NCBI GenBank assembly: GCA_015056565.1
Contig: SVGB01000016.1
Span: 19,884-83,883 of the forward strand
Source of the DNA: Butyrivibrio sp.
GTDB lineage: Bacteria; Bacillota; Clostridia; Lachnospirales; Lachnospiraceae
DNA: 64,000 nucleotides
Direction of reading: 5' to 3'
Below the pieces are notes generated by a model, which worked only from the letters and a program-made list of their open reading frames with translations, was not told the origin of the DNA and ran no database searches. Below are positions 45,201-51,548 of the stretch, one piece after another (the first letter of the stretch is position 1; the number at the start of each line of letters is the position of its first letter). Position numbers and translations under genes: made by a program.

Positions 45201-46008
45201 CGTGATAGAAGGCATTACAAGAACTATCAGAGATGGCCTTTCCAGGATTGCTGACGCATTCACAATGACAGCAGGCGCTTCTGATGGAAATGACGAGCAT
45301 ACCGTTGAGATCAACGGAGTAACCTTCACAGTAACAGGTCTCTACGTTCCGACAGAAAAGAGAGATGCTGGCACATACGATCTCGATATCGCAGGAACAA
45401 TGGTCATCAAAGATCCTGAGGGCAACGTAGTAACAGATCAGTTTAACGACCTTAAGAAGGAAATCGGTAAACTTACCATCGATCCAATGCCTATACATGT
45501 TGAGTCACCAAGCGATACAAAGGTATACGACGGAAGTCCTCTTACAAACAACAAGGTATTTACTGACAAGCCTTGGGGCATCGGTGATGAAGTAACCTAC
45601 GAAGTAACCGGAAGCCAGACAGCAGTTGGCTCAAGCCCTAACTACTTCGAGATCAAGGGCGATGGCGTTGACTTTGTAAGGAACTACATAATCGACAAGG
45701 TTGAAGGAACACTGACAGTAACAAACGCTCCTACACCTGGCGGCGGAGATGATCCTACACCTGGCGGCGGAGACCCTACACCTACAACAATTACTGACAC
45801 TCCTACACCTACAGCAGCTACTCCAGTAGCTACAGCTCCTCCGGCAGCAGTTCTCGGAGCAGTCAGAGACGATGGCCCTGCAGTACTTGGAGCAAGAAGA
45901 GCTAAGACCGACGACGTATCAAACAGAACCGCAAGGATCTTTGTGGTACTGCTGGCAGCCGGCATCGCCACAGCTCTTTTGGCAACCAGGAAGAAAGAAG
46001 AAACATGA
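39262..46008 (+). CDS. Giant secreted surface protein with InlB-type and MBG-type repeats
   Basis: 2248 residues. A signal peptide (FLSFLLAIALIATT, cleavage likely after VFA at residue 33) is followed by a very acidic Pro/Glu stretch to about residue 140, including four tandem EEIIPEE-like units. Then come InlB B-repeat (Flg_new-like) modules, recognised by GYTFDGWYQN...ITLYAKW, HQGYEFAGWYADAAGTT and RDKYTFLGWAKS. From about residue 1266 there are MBG-like modules, each with a YDGT/SxLT start. The units beginning at about 1363, 1527 and 1690 are spaced about 163 residues. The C-terminus has a PTPGGGD/TPT linker, a doubled VLGA motif, ARRAKTDD where a sortase LPXTG would be, a membrane helix (IFVVLLAAGIATALLA) and TRKKEET. 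Probably a cell-surface adhesin or polysaccharide binder; no catalytic domain was seen. Confidence 0.85.
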   Translation: MLRKWNRFLSFLLAIALIATTFQSDLATIRVFAEEDIQLDEPSNEESEPAQEEEYSEPEESEPEYVEPSEDGSSEDAGEGGNEDAGQGGNEDGEDQEETPEEEIIPEEGEEIIPEEEIIPEEEIIPEEEEEKELPEVKEVTVTYKAELGGRVSNSKETIDINDKDAKFEGSTASAVNKYYQFTEWVDEDGNTVTTGETLVPSDIDEDTSFTARFMKLSDMPAQDFSGSAGGMDVAVSADEGIFPDGTYMVVTAISRSEAMNAAADALGSEVKNAVGVDISFYNADGESIEPANSKMVHVSLSLSNALEGDSFKVIHKDDGGNSDVVASASADGADFETGSFSIYIIADDDGYEGDTEEEKAECTYKFMVGDTLFNTQYIKAGEALADPGVPTLSTDEVFYGWFVGETKVEFGKEIESVEPESTVVATAKIQKTYYVTFWGLDNEVVQVKSVSVIGDEDAYVYTDGVTVEPKEATQAFKGWSPIKGSETPVEKVKADDDQNVYPVIVSAYWITFDGNSADGSASYTAPVYVEYNAVSKEPADPVREGYTFDGWYQNKGSGDGQTSGSEFVWGGKLTKNITLYAKWIANIKTKYVVNIWQQKVDDDRYAAESSRTYDFKQSFTLDGTTGETLTEANHVEPHKGKHDKGFSYSHFKFERVEGDGTVPCSTIRAKGDTIVNIYFDRNLIKKTFQIRKNNAWSTVAEFEGLYGQLFSKYGDQWPDKIGDKNYDWYTSYSSYGGYHGTGTHVTFLGTYLETETLYGFTESSGNLTINHYKQDINGNYNGANPTDSTKESGDKDWTFTNKYFGFTVKDYYEGKNYPESGWTNINVNDSYHYTKNMHIRYERNKYDLIFMNNFDGVSSQYSTVSGIYYETPLTGFGDNAPKAEDLPKHQGYEFAGWYADAAGTTAIDWNKTMPAANLVAYAKYTPIKVHVVLEANGGQLPTGVNADDYKPYHSIISKELLSQTTRTGHELVGWFEGSSAYGYPMLEKDTTLTAKWRKVGTTQVKYDASPYGSGEPVDNFKYATDSTVVVNVPPTTVQDGYTFIGWQIVNGGEKIYYPNNSFEIESEFINDKGFVVLTAVYQKTGAPTEEAIITYDPNGGTGAPTSFTYKKGEPFTAKTNTDLGFSRDKYTFLGWAKSAEAKEPWIKAGETIAVDNLPDADGDGTPDLPNTLYAVWQQATGKYRVEYYKGKVTDPLDNAHFIIAEGKFTANVGEMITVSQDKINENYPGDGYKAGKQLDPVPYEMQEGDANVIYVLYEAVPVVVTIEGTHGTFPYDGVEHKITGFKVTKIEGDTSYSPDYVKYNGDSLDAKATHVDDNGKGIGFDITKFKDDSSFDDDAVTFKLGAVTYNQVTITPAELTIETLGAEKEYDGTALTAGGSIKGFKGSDSATFTLTGSQTAVGESDNTYSIVWDKAKESDYTKKETIGKLKVTHNQSEIVVTTTGGVWTYDGKEHGATVEVTGIPEGYVLGVHTSNAKAKDVTDAAVEAKCDNLVITYNGVDVTKDLNIKCENGSIVINPAPYTIETYSDEKVYDGTALTADGKIDRIVEGETVNFATTGKQIVPGTSDNTYSLTWGTAKASNYTLTKEIIGKLVVKETENDITVITTAGTFTYDGTKKQATVEVKGLPDDYKVKEASSDTNATDVTTAIHAKADHLVILNPAGEDVTKKLKITYVEDDLIINPAPLTVVTKGATKVYDGSPLTAEGTIDGFVNGESAPFTVTGSQTDVGKSDNTYEIAWDDATAKAKKSNYEVKETVGELEVTEFDQEVTVKTTGGEFPYDGNPHGATKVEVIGLPEGYTYEAASTTTVTEVADGIKDVTADELKIFNNKGEDITEVIRKKYEDGKIEITARPVTVYIVGNNKIAMYNGKWHEVEGYERTGISDPLYKPDYYQFTGEAKAKRMAVGTTDMGLKDTQFTNNNTNFNVTFKITDGFITIRDRGEGEKYSITAITDPVTKTYTGEVFKDFDYRLVGEGPTDSVIEGITRTIRDGLSRIADAFTMTAGASDGNDEHTVEINGVTFTVTGLYVPTEKRDAGTYDLDIAGTMVIKDPEGNVVTDQFNDLKKEIGKLTIDPMPIHVESPSDTKVYDGSPLTNNKVFTDKPWGIGDEVTYEVTGSQTAVGSSPNYFEIKGDGVDFVRNYIIDKVEGTLTVTNAPTPGGGDDPTPGGGDPTPTTITDTPTPTAATPVATAPPAAVLGAVRDDGPAVLGARRAKTDDVSNRTARIFVVLLAAGIATALLATRKKEET

Positions 46009-46032
46009 CACGGGGACGGTTCTAGTGTCTCC
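46007..46032. repeat. Family A repeat, single copy after the surface-protein gene
   Basis: GACACGGGGACGGTTCTAGTGTCTC begins at the last bases of the surface-protein stop codon. There is only one unit and no inverted partner; the inner bases (AGTGTC) can pair with the first GACAC to make a very short hairpin. Confidence 0.85.
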
Positions 46033-46048
46033 TAAATTGAATGGTTGG

Positions 46049-46082
46049 ACCCCGAGAGATTAAATCTTTCGGGGTTCAATCT
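46049..46082 (+). terminator. Terminator after the surface-protein gene
   Basis: ACCCCGAGAGAT (46049-46060) pairs with ATCTTTCGGGGT (46064-46075), 12 bp with one G-T pair and a 3-base loop. The following TCAATCTTTG is only a weak U tract. Confidence 0.65.
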
Positions 46083-46170
46083 TTGCATTATTCTCGCAAT
46101 TGATTATCCTGCTATGTTATACTAAAGTATGATTATCGATTTCTTTTTAAAAAGGATAGAAGCGCGAAAA

Positions 46171-46641
46171 ATGAGTGACTCCAAGCAGATGCTATTTGCA
46201 AAAAACCTAATATGTGTTTGCATCGACGACAACAAGGATGCAGACTACCAGGGATTTATCTATCACCAGTATGCTGACGACCCAATAAGCTTTAGCGGAG
46301 TTGCAGGTCTGATCCTGGAGATGGAGAATCTTTTTGACGAGTGGGATTTCCCTCAGAGAGGCCTTGCAGAGCGCAAGTTCGACAAGAAAAAGGAAAACCA
46401 CGCAAGACCGGTTTCTGAGAATGCGGATGATAAGCTCAAGATAGAAATCATCTCTGATACCCATGGGGTTCGCAACGTTCAGAACAAAAAGGGCAAACTT
46501 GGTACCTTTGTGATCCAGGTTGTTTTCAGGCAGGATGCGACCTGGCAGGGACATGTTATTTATCAGGAAGAGAATGAGAAGCTTGATTTTAACAGCGCCC
46601 TTGAGCTCATCAAGATAATTGACAGAGCTGTTACAAAATAA
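46171..46641 (+). CDS. Unrecognised protein sharing the GTF-TWQG-LEL-ID domain
   Basis: 156 residues from ATG 46171; ATG 46129 is also in frame but lies only a few bases after a TATACT box at 46117-46122, so it would be close to the transcription start. The C-terminal 45 residues (GTFVIQVVFRQDATWQGHVI ... LELIKIIDRAV) are homologous to the 66-residue protein at 38998. The N-terminal half (LICVCIDDNKDADYQGFIYH ... VAGLILEMENLFDEWDFPQ) has the same order of features (strands, YQG-I, F-S/G, LI-M/I-E/D), suggesting a diverged duplicate. No signal peptide. It lies downstream of the surface-protein terminator, with its own probable promoter. Confidence 0.7.
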   Translation: MSDSKQMLFAKNLICVCIDDNKDADYQGFIYHQYADDPISFSGVAGLILEMENLFDEWDFPQRGLAERKFDKKKENHARPVSENADDKLKIEIISDTHGVRNVQNKKGKLGTFVIQVVFRQDATWQGHVIYQEENEKLDFNSALELIKIIDRAVTK

Positions 46642-46648
46642 AATGTGA

Positions 46649-47524
46649 TTGGTGTTTAAGTTGGGAAATAAGAGAAGTAAGAAAAAAATATTTCTGACCC
46701 TTAGTTTGTTGCTGGTACTTATTCTTTTAGCCTTTGCTGTGAGCTTCAAGATATATACCAGCAATTATTATGCTACGGATTCATCTATCGTAACTGACAT
46801 AAAGTGGCAGGTCAGGGACAGGGTCGTATCCTATTCTGACGCTGATGCCACGGTATTTCTGCCAACAAACCAGAAAGATAAGGCTGTGATCGTGTTCTAC
46901 CCCGGCGGAAAGGTAGAGTTTTCTGCTTATGGGGGCCTGATGTATACGCTTGCAGCTAAGGGGTACATCTGCGTGATCCCCAGAATGCCTGAGAATCTGG
47001 CTTTTCTTAAGATCGAGGCGGTGGATGAGATACGAAAAAACTACGCTGAGGACATCACAACTGTCGGCGACATCGACTGGTACCTGGCAGGGCACTCCCT
47101 GGGCGGCGTGGCAGCAGCAAGGTATCTGGCAGAGCAGGCTGCGGCTGGAAATGTGAGCAGCGGGGATAGCGAAGGCGCTGGTGTTGCAGAAAATGGTAAG
47201 GGTGGAAGCGAAGGCTCCCCTGAAGTTGGCGGATTCAAAGGGCTGATCCTGTGTGCATCATATCCGGCGGATGATCTGTCGGAGCTTGGAATTTCCCTTT
47301 TATCTATAAGAGGCTCCAACGACGGCGTTTTGAACCTTAATAAATATGAAAAAAACAAGAAGTTCTGGCCTTCACATGCTGAGGAAAAGGTGATAGATGG
47401 CGGGATCCACAGCTTTTTTGGTTGCTATGGGATCCAGAAGGGCGACGGAGAACCTGATATTACCAATGTTCAGCAGCTGGAGACCACAGCTGAGATGATA
47501 GATGAATGGATCACAGGAGAGTGA
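46649..47524 (+). CDS. Membrane-anchored alpha/beta hydrolase
   Basis: About 291 residues. An N-terminal membrane helix (IFLTLSLLLVLILLAFAVSF) is followed by an alpha/beta hydrolase domain with FYPGGKVEFSAYGG near the oxyanion site, the nucleophile elbow AGHSLGGVAAARYL and a late GGIHSFFGCYG holding the probable catalytic His. A low-complexity insertion rich in Gly/Ser/Glu (about residues 168-193) sits after the elbow. No ATG is available; TTG 46649, GTG 46652 and TTG 46661 are all possible starts, and no strong ribosome-binding site decides. Substrate unknown. It is placed between the surface-protein cluster and the pectin operon. Confidence 0.75.
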   Translation: MVFKLGNKRSKKKIFLTLSLLLVLILLAFAVSFKIYTSNYYATDSSIVTDIKWQVRDRVVSYSDADATVFLPTNQKDKAVIVFYPGGKVEFSAYGGLMYTLAAKGYICVIPRMPENLAFLKIEAVDEIRKNYAEDITTVGDIDWYLAGHSLGGVAAARYLAEQAAAGNVSSGDSEGAGVAENGKGGSEGSPEVGGFKGLILCASYPADDLSELGISLLSIRGSNDGVLNLNKYEKNKKFWPSHAEEKVIDGGIHSFFGCYGIQKGDGEPDITNVQQLETTAEMIDEWITGE

Positions 47525-47590
47525 TAAATGGTAAGCCTTCTAGTGTAATGAAGGCAGTTTATCCGGGATGTTTGTGAAATGGAGGGTTTT

Positions 47591-49168
47591 ATGGATTTTA
47601 AGATTGTAGAAGTGTTTAAGAGGAGCGTGACTGCGGAGCTTGTATCTGACAGGGTTTTCGCGCAGGATGCTGAGTTTGACGTATATATCAATGGGGAAAA
47701 GAGCCTTAGGACAGACCGAAATGTCTTTTCAGTAATGGGGCTTTTGCCTGACACCGGATATACCATGAAAGTGGTGGCTGCTGATGGCTCTTTTGCTGAA
47801 AAAGAGTTTGTGACAGAGCATGAATCAGTGCTCCTTGACGTAACAGAGTTTGGGGCAAAGGGCGATGGCAAAACTTCTGACACCGCAGCGATCCAGGCTG
47901 CTATCAGCTGCTGTCCCAAGGACGGAACAGTGTATCTGCCTGCAGGAGACTACTACTGCACGCCGCTTTTCCTTAAGAGCAACATGACTCTGTGGCTTGG
48001 GGACGGCGCCAGGATCCTTGGAGATACTGACAGAAACCACTATCCGGTTCTTCCAGGAATGACCAGGACTACAGATGAAAAGAGTGAGTACAACCTTGGA
48101 ACCTGGGAAGGAAACCCGCTTGATTCTTTTGCTTCACTTGTGACTGCAATTGATGCGGAAAATCTCGATATTGTGGGACCTGGAACCATCGACGGGAATG
48201 CCCAGAACAGCGACTGGTGGAAAGACCCCAAGATAAAGAGGAATGCCTGGAGGCCAAATGATCTTTTCATTGCAAGATGCAAAAAGGTCAGAGTCCAGAA
48301 CGTGAAAGTTCAGAATTCTCCTTGCTGGACAGTGCATCCATACTACAGTGATGACCTTGCGTTCCTTAACCTCTACATCCACAATCCATCGGATTCACCA
48401 AACACTGACGGCCTTGACCCTGAGAGTTGCAACGGTGTTCGTATCCTTGGAACTGTGATCTCTGTTGGAGATGACTGCATCGCCATCAAGAGCGGCAAAT
48501 ACTACATGAGCATGAAGCACCACAAGGTCACCGAAAACGTTGTGATCCGCAACTGCAAGTTTGAGCGGGGACACGGCAGCGTCACTGTTGGCTCAGAGAT
48601 TGCTGGCGGCGTAAAGAATGTGAGGGTTTCCCAGTGCATCTTCTACGGAACGGACAGGGGACTTCGCATCAAGACAAGGCGCGGCCGCGGCGAGAGGTCA
48701 GTGCTGGATGATATTCTTTTCGAAAATATTGATATGAACGGGGTTCACATGCCCTTTACTGTAAATATGTTCTATTTTTGCGACCCTGACGGACATACAG
48801 ATTTTGTCCAGAACCAGGATCCGGCGCCTGTTAACGAGATGACTCCGGCAATTGGCACGATCTCAGGCCGCGGGATCAACTGCACCGGCGCAAGTGCCTG
48901 CATGCTGTGCGCTGTTGGACTTCCTGAGAGCCCTATCGGAAGGCTGGATTTTGAGGATATCAAAGTGTCCTTCCTGTCTGAGGGTGAGCGCATTCCGGAG
49001 CGCCCTGTCATGATGGACAACTTTGATGAGATGAGCGGCCGCAGTATTTATGCCAAGAATGTAAAAGAGCTTGTGCTTAAGAACGTTGAGATAACTGGCA
49101 GCGCAGATAAAGAGCCTGAGCTTATCGGAGTTGAAAAGAAGGTAATGGAGGGCGTTAAGTATGCTTGA
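47591..49168 (+). CDS. Glycoside hydrolase family 28 (polygalacturonase-type), cytoplasmic
   Basis: 525 residues. An N-terminal beta-sandwich of about 80 residues (fibronectin III-like) precedes the GH28 beta-helix starting at DVTEFGAKGDGKTSDTAAIQ. The family catalytic motifs are all present: NTDGLD, GDDCIAIKSG, GHGSVTVGSEIAGG and RIKTRRGRG. There is no signal peptide, so it acts inside the cell on imported oligogalacturonides, probably from the chain end (inference from this subgroup). ATG 47591 follows GGAGG at 47581-47585; ATG 47579 is less likely. It overlaps the pectinesterase gene by 8 bases. Confidence 0.92.
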   Translation: MDFKIVEVFKRSVTAELVSDRVFAQDAEFDVYINGEKSLRTDRNVFSVMGLLPDTGYTMKVVAADGSFAEKEFVTEHESVLLDVTEFGAKGDGKTSDTAAIQAAISCCPKDGTVYLPAGDYYCTPLFLKSNMTLWLGDGARILGDTDRNHYPVLPGMTRTTDEKSEYNLGTWEGNPLDSFASLVTAIDAENLDIVGPGTIDGNAQNSDWWKDPKIKRNAWRPNDLFIARCKKVRVQNVKVQNSPCWTVHPYYSDDLAFLNLYIHNPSDSPNTDGLDPESCNGVRILGTVISVGDDCIAIKSGKYYMSMKHHKVTENVVIRNCKFERGHGSVTVGSEIAGGVKNVRVSQCIFYGTDRGLRIKTRRGRGERSVLDDILFENIDMNGVHMPFTVNMFYFCDPDGHTDFVQNQDPAPVNEMTPAIGTISGRGINCTGASACMLCAVGLPESPIGRLDFEDIKVSFLSEGERIPERPVMMDNFDEMSGRSIYAKNVKELVLKNVEITGSADKEPELIGVEKKVMEGVKYA

Positions 49169-50357
49169 GATTCGTGTTGAGAAAAACGGCGGAGATTTTA
49201 CTTTTGTGCAGGAGGCTATTGACGCAGTTCCCTACGAGGAGAGCGCTGTTATAAGGATTGGCGAAGGTGTATTTCACGAGAAGCTCTTTTGCGAAAAGAA
49301 GGACATCACCTTTATTGGAGCCGGAATCGACAAGACTGTGATCGACTTTGATGACTATGCCAACGAGATAATGGAGGATGGCTCAAAGCGCGGCACTTTT
49401 AGAAGTTACACGGCTTTCTTTGGCGGAAAGCGCGTTGTAGTCAGGAATCTGACCATCAGAAACAGCGCAGGAGATGGACGAGTTGTGGGCCAGGCTGTGG
49501 CTGTCTACGCAGATGCAGACGAGTGCCTGTTTGAGAATGTGGAAATGAACGGCTGCCAGGACACTCTTTTCTGTGCGCCACTTCCACGAGCTGAGAGGCA
49601 AAAGAATGGCTTCATGGGCCCAAGGGTCATGACAGAGAGGCGCCTCACCAGGCAGTACTACAAGAGCTGCATCATTACTGGTGATGTAGACTTTATTTTT
49701 GGCGGTGCGGACGCTGTGTTCGACGACTGCGAGATTGTTTGCAATGACAGGATGCACGGTGGCAGGATGCTTGATCTAATGGGCACTACCGGCAGCAGGG
49801 TTGCGAGTATCGGCGTTGGTGCTACATCTGGCGCGGGACAGAGCATTTCTGGCGCCGGCAATGGCGCGGCTTCCGGGACTGGCAAGCTTGATAAGGACCA
49901 GATCGATGTAACAGAGCGCCTTGTCAATGGATATATTACTGCGGCATGCGGCCTTTCTATTGATCTGGGATTTGTATTTAGAAACTGCGGGATTTATGGA
50001 GCCAAGGGCTGCGAAGAAGGCAGCGTATTCCTGGGCCGTCCATGGCGCGAGGAAGCAAGGACTGTGTTCCTTAACTGCGTCTGTGATAAGTCCGTAGCAC
50101 CAGAGCGTTTCTCTGGCTGGGGCGGGATCAACAAGGATGAGCCTTCTACATTCTATGGCGAGTTTGGAACAAAGCTGGTGGATGGTACAGTTGCAGGCGA
50201 TGGCGGAACTGGTGCCCAGGAAGTGCCAGGTAATGGCGAGCTTGTTGACCTTTCTAACAAGAATCCATGGGTTAAGGACATCGATGAAGCGCTGGCAGCG
50301 GAGCTTTCAAAAAGGGCTGATGAAGTTGTAAAGTGCTGCACAGGGCAGGAAAAATGA
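49161..50357 (+). CDS. Pectinesterase, carbohydrate esterase family 8, cytoplasmic
   Basis: 398 residues. CE8 motifs are clear: GQAVAVYADADECLFENVEM, GCQDTLF with the first catalytic Asp, GDVDFIFGGADAVFDDCEI with the nucleophile Asp, and LGRPWREEARTVFLNC with the substrate Arg. It removes methyl esters from (oligo)galacturonate, preparing it for the GH28 enzyme encoded just upstream. No signal peptide. Residues about 211-240 form a Gly/Ala/Ser-rich insertion (GVGATSGAGQSISGAGNGAA) that separates two conserved strands. The start overlaps the GH28 stop, and the TGA overlaps the next ATG, so the operon is tightly coupled. Confidence 0.92.
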   Translation: MLEIRVEKNGGDFTFVQEAIDAVPYEESAVIRIGEGVFHEKLFCEKKDITFIGAGIDKTVIDFDDYANEIMEDGSKRGTFRSYTAFFGGKRVVVRNLTIRNSAGDGRVVGQAVAVYADADECLFENVEMNGCQDTLFCAPLPRAERQKNGFMGPRVMTERRLTRQYYKSCIITGDVDFIFGGADAVFDDCEIVCNDRMHGGRMLDLMGTTGSRVASIGVGATSGAGQSISGAGNGAASGTGKLDKDQIDVTERLVNGYITAACGLSIDLGFVFRNCGIYGAKGCEEGSVFLGRPWREEARTVFLNCVCDKSVAPERFSGWGGINKDEPSTFYGEFGTKLVDGTVAGDGGTGAQEVPGNGELVDLSNKNPWVKDIDEALAAELSKRADEVVKCCTGQEK

Positions 50358-51007
50358 GAAAAGTGAAATTTAACAATAGAATACGGCTCATTACTTTGAT
50401 GGTTATGATGCTGACTGTCATGCTACTGGCTGGATGCGGAAAAAAGCCAGTGCAGCTGGTGCAGCCAGGAAGCGCAGGAGATGCGGATGCTGGAAGTATA
50501 AGTGCTACAGAAGCATCAGCTGAAGCGGCTACAGTTGACCTTGCAACCTTTGTGCAATCTACTGAAAGCGGATCAGGCGATGACGCGACGTCGTCCGAGA
50601 GTACATCTGCGGAGTCTGACGAAGCGACAGCTGTAACAACTGTTTATGCAGCCCATACGGAGCCTCTCCTTGATGAAGACGGCATCTACACCACAAAGGC
50701 AGATGTGGCGCTGTACATTCACACTTATGGCAAGCTCCCTTCAAATTTCATGACAAAAAAACAGGCGAAAAAGCTTGGCTGGAGCGGCGGATCACTAGAA
50801 GACTTTGCCCCGGGGATGTGTATTGGCGGAGATTATTTTGGAAATTATGAAGGCTTGCTGCCAGAGGATAAAGAGTACCACGAGTGCGATATAGATACTC
50901 TGGGCAAGAAGAGCCGAGGAGCAAAGCGCATCATCTATTCGGATGATGGCTATATCTACTACACAGAGGACCACTACGAGAGCTTTGAACAGCTATACGG
51001 AGAATAA
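50354..51007 (+). CDS. Lipoprotein with a barnase-type ribonuclease domain
   Basis: 217 residues. The signal peptide ends in the lipobox LLAGC (Cys28), predicting a lipid-anchored extracytoplasmic protein. A Ser/Thr/Glu/Ala-rich linker to about residue 100 is followed by the ribonuclease N1/barnase domain ([20 protein letters not shown]). The catalytic residues are conserved: Glu in HECDID (barnase Glu73), Arg in RGAKRIIYS (Arg83/87 region) and His in TEDHYESF (His102). ATG 50354 overlaps the pectinesterase stop as ATGA, with AGGAAA upstream. Barnases are normally freely secreted; membrane tethering is unusual. The barstar inhibitor is encoded 2 bases downstream. Confidence 0.88.
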   Translation: MRKVKFNNRIRLITLMVMMLTVMLLAGCGKKPVQLVQPGSAGDADAGSISATEASAEAATVDLATFVQSTESGSGDDATSSESTSAESDEATAVTTVYAAHTEPLLDEDGIYTTKADVALYIHTYGKLPSNFMTKKQAKKLGWSGGSLEDFAPGMCIGGDYFGNYEGLLPEDKEYHECDIDTLGKKSRGAKRIIYSDDGYIYYTEDHYESFEQLYGE

Positions 51008-51009
51008 CG

Positions 51010-51285
51010 ATGGAACAGGTTTTTTACATCGACTTAAATGGAATATCCACAAGGGATGAGTTTCATGCTCTCCTTAGAAAAGAGCTGCCTCTTCCTGAGT
51101 ATTATGGCGATAACCTTGATGCATTCTATGATGTACTGACTGAGCAGGGTGAAGGCTGGAACCTTATCTTTTACAACGTTGCAACAATAACAAGTGATAT
51201 CACAGACTACCTGCCCAGACTTAAGAAGATGTGCGAAAGAGCAGTCTCAGAATGTGACCACTTGAAGATCCGCTTCTTTTCCTGA
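51010..51285 (+). CDS. Barstar-family ribonuclease inhibitor
   Basis: 91 residues, the size of barstar. The conserved [19 protein letters not shown] contains the acidic residue equivalent to barstar Asp39, which plugs the barnase active site. It lacks a signal peptide and would protect the cytoplasm before the RNase is exported. It is the last gene of the GH28-CE8-barnase-barstar operon and probably uses translational coupling, since it starts 2 bases after the barnase stop. Confidence 0.92.
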   Translation: MEQVFYIDLNGISTRDEFHALLRKELPLPEYYGDNLDAFYDVLTEQGEGWNLIFYNVATITSDITDYLPRLKKMCERAVSECDHLKIRFFS

Positions 51286-51369
51286 AGGATCTGTATGAGA
51301 TAATGACATTCTAATCTTCAATAATCGTTTGACAGCCCCTTGCTTTTCCATTAACATATTTGTATTGAT

Positions 51370-51480
51370 GAGAGGGAGTAGCTGGTTGGCACATGTGCCA
51401 GCTGTCGAGCCCGTCAGGACGATGCAGGTGCATCCGAGCTCGACATAAGGTTTATTACTTTTACTGACAGCAAGACTTTT
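51370..51480 (+). promoter_or_regulatory. yybP-ykoY (Mn2+) riboswitch aptamer
   Basis: GAGGGAGTAGC at the 5' end, a P2-type hairpin (AGCTGG...CCAGCT), then CTGTCGAGCCCGTCAGGACG with a closing GTCGAGC/GCTCGAC stem and an inner GATGC-AGGT-GCATC hairpin, and finally GACAGCAAGACTTT at the 3' end. These blocks match, in order, those I remember for the Lactococcus-type yybP-ykoY aptamer (GGGGAGUAGC ... GUCGUCA ... UUGACAU ... AGCAAGACCUUU). The family senses Mn2+ and usually turns on Mn exporters. It lies in the 263-base gap before the transporter gene. Confidence 0.82.
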
Positions 51481-51516
51481 GTCATAGCAAAAGGGGCTAT
51501 GATAGAAGTCTTTTTT
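51472..51516 (+). terminator. Riboswitch expression-platform terminator
   Basis: AAGACTT (51472-51478) pairs with AAGTCTT (51506-51512), continued by GTCATAGC/GCTATGAT, followed by a T run. The 5' arm is the aptamer's conserved CAAGACTT 3' strand, so aptamer closure and termination compete: ligand binding should permit read-through. Confidence 0.85.
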
Positions 51517-51548
51517 GTTAACATAGAAAATCGGAGGAAAAAAAGAAA

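Noticed and set aside
51370..51480. Na+ or c-di-AMP riboswitch before the transporter
   Set aside because: These were considered because of the transporter type, but the GGGAGTAGC start and AGCAAGACTTT end fit yybP-ykoY, and I saw no ydaO-type blocks.
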